Positions 5,261 through 5,860 of a stretch of 5,860 nucleotides of DNA are shown here, piece by piece. Below the pieces are notes generated by a model. That model made no database searches, was not told the DNA's origin, and saw only the letters and a list, made by a program, of their open reading frames with translations. Source of the stretch: Thermococcaceae archaeon (GTDB taxonomy: Archaea > Methanobacteriota_B > Thermococci > Thermococcales > Thermococcaceae); contig JALSON010000008.1 in the NCBI GenBank assembly GCA_026986455.1, forward strand, positions 1 to 5,860, given 5' to 3'. The position numbers were made by a program, and so were the translations under genes. Positions within the stretch are counted from its first letter, which is position 1; each line of letters opens with the position of its first letter.

Positions 5261-5270
5261 GGTGATGGCC
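5261..5270 (+). promoter_or_regulatory. Ribosome-binding site of HMG-CoA synthase
   Basis: GGTGAT (5261-5266) followed by GGCC and ATG 5271 repeats the spacing seen at the other starts. It fixes the start at 5271 and excludes later in-frame ATG codons such as 5334. Confidence 0.8.
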
Positions 5271-5860
5271 ATGGGAAAACTGCTGAAACCGGTTAAGGAT
5301 GTCGGTATCGTCGGATACGGTGCCTACGTCCCAATGTACAGGATTAAAAACGAGGAGATAGGAAGGGTATGGGGAGTTTCGAGCTTCCCTATCAGGGAAA
5401 AATCAGTTCCCGGCCTGGATGAGGATGCAATAACGATTGGAATTGAGGCAGCGAGGAATGCCCTTAAAAGGGCGCGGATTGATCCCAAGCTTATAAGGGC
5501 GCTCTGGTTTGGAACCGAGTCAAAGCCCTACGCCGTCAAGCCTTCTGCAACGGTTATAGCCGAGGCAATCGGTGCAACACCCGATCTGGATGCAGCCGAT
5601 TTCGAGTTTGCATGCAAAGCGGGAACCGAAGCCCTGCAGGCTGCTATAGGATTCGTGGGTTCTGGAATGGCTGAATATGCCATGGCGATAGGTGCCGACA
5701 CATCCCAGGGGAGGCCGGGTGACCACCTCGAATTCACCGCCGCCGCTGGAGGGGCTGCATACATCGTTGGCGAGAAGAGCAGCGAGACCCTCGCATATTT
5801 CGAGGGGAGCTACTCCTACGTTACCGACACGCCGGACTTCTGGAGGAGGCAGCACGAGCA
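5271..5860 (+). CDS. Archaeal hydroxymethylglutaryl-CoA synthase, N-terminal part
   Basis: The gene runs off the window; 196 complete codons are visible, a little over half of the roughly 350 usual for the archaeal enzyme. It condenses acetyl-CoA with acetoacetyl-CoA to form HMG-CoA, the step before HMG-CoA reductase in the mevalonate pathway that supplies isoprenoid membrane lipids. The thiolase-fold N-terminus reads [21 protein letters not shown], followed by [20 protein letters not shown], which contains Glu83 (likely general acid/base). The nucleophile Cys115 lies in [13 protein letters not shown]. Downstream are [27 protein letters not shown] and the family-typical [17 protein letters not shown]. 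In many archaea this gene is followed by an acetoacetyl-CoA thiolase and a small DUF35 zinc protein that form one complex; those would lie beyond the window. The reading frame is intact to the end. Confidence 0.95.
   Translation, partial: MGKLLKPVKDVGIVGYGAYVPMYRIKNEEIGRVWGVSSFPIREKSVPGLDEDAITIGIEAARNALKRARIDPKLIRALWFGTESKPYAVKPSATVIAEAIGATPDLDAADFEFACKAGTEALQAAIGFVGSGMAEYAMAIGADTSQGRPGDHLEFTAAAGGAAYIVGEKSSETLAYFEGSYSYVTDTPDFWRRQHE

Noticed and set aside
4534..5265. Plus-strand ORFs opposite the TIGR00266-family gene
   Set aside because: They are Pro/Ser/Arg-rich antisense readings without ribosome-binding sites in register; the minus-strand protein has conserved family blocks.
5124..5270. 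Thermococcales glycolytic-type operator (TATCAC-N5-GTGATA) or riboswitch in the divergent promoter region
   Set aside because: No such palindrome or recognisable aptamer is present; only TATA-like boxes and a 5-bp CTTTC/GAAAG repeat are visible.
5520..5855. Minus-strand ORFs opposite HMG-CoA synthase
   Set aside because: The plus strand is unmistakably HMG-CoA synthase with its catalytic Cys motif, running open to the window end.

Overview
The window looks like chromosomal DNA from a hyperthermophilic euryarchaeon of the Thermococcales (Thermococcus/Pyrococcus group). The evidence is the archaeal gene content (ribose-1,5-bisphosphate isomerase, Nop5, fibrillarin, archaeal HMG-CoA synthase), BRE/TATA-type promoters, oligo-T terminators, very short leaders and strong GGTGAT ribosome-binding sites matching the 16S 3' end of this group. 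No rRNA, tRNA, CRISPR array or insertion sequence is visible.

Layout. (1) Positions 1-261 (+) hold the C-terminus of ribose-1,5-bisphosphate isomerase (AMP salvage). (2) Positions 262-1754 (-) hold a compact two-gene operon: an OLD/Septu-like AAA ATPase followed by a small PIN-domain putative nuclease. The pair is AT-richer than its surroundings and looks like an accessory cassette, possibly a defence or toxin-type module, lying between housekeeping genes. (3) Positions 1755-1965 form a divergent intergenic region with promoters for both sides, plus unexplained inverted repeats and a T6 tract that could mark a small structured RNA. (4) Positions 1966-3932 (+) hold the nop5-fibrillarin operon, which encodes two of the three core proteins of the box C/D sRNP that 2'-O-methylates rRNA. 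(5) Positions 3933-4000 hold an oligo-T terminator and three tandem TTTTTAATTAAG units, one of which is suitably placed as the promoter of the next gene. (6) Positions 4001-4444 (+) hold an unrecognised small membrane-anchored protein. (7) Positions 4452-5114 (-) hold a TIGR00266/AIM24-family protein. (8) Positions 5115-5270 are a second divergent promoter region. (9) From 5271 (+) to the window end lies the N-terminal half of archaeal hydroxymethylglutaryl-CoA synthase, a mevalonate (isoprenoid lipid) enzyme.

A regularity across the window helps place the starts. All seven visible starts sit in the same register relative to the 16S anti-Shine-Dalgarno: GGTGAT (or a near match) followed by four bases and the start codon, or GGAGG plus eight bases, which is equivalent. 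On that basis I trimmed several longer ORF starts, and I propose a TTG start for the TIGR00266 gene.

The best candidate for something undescribed is the ATPase-PIN pair. Next are the possible small RNA at 1802-1863 and the box C/D-like motif with a hairpin over the nop5 start codon.
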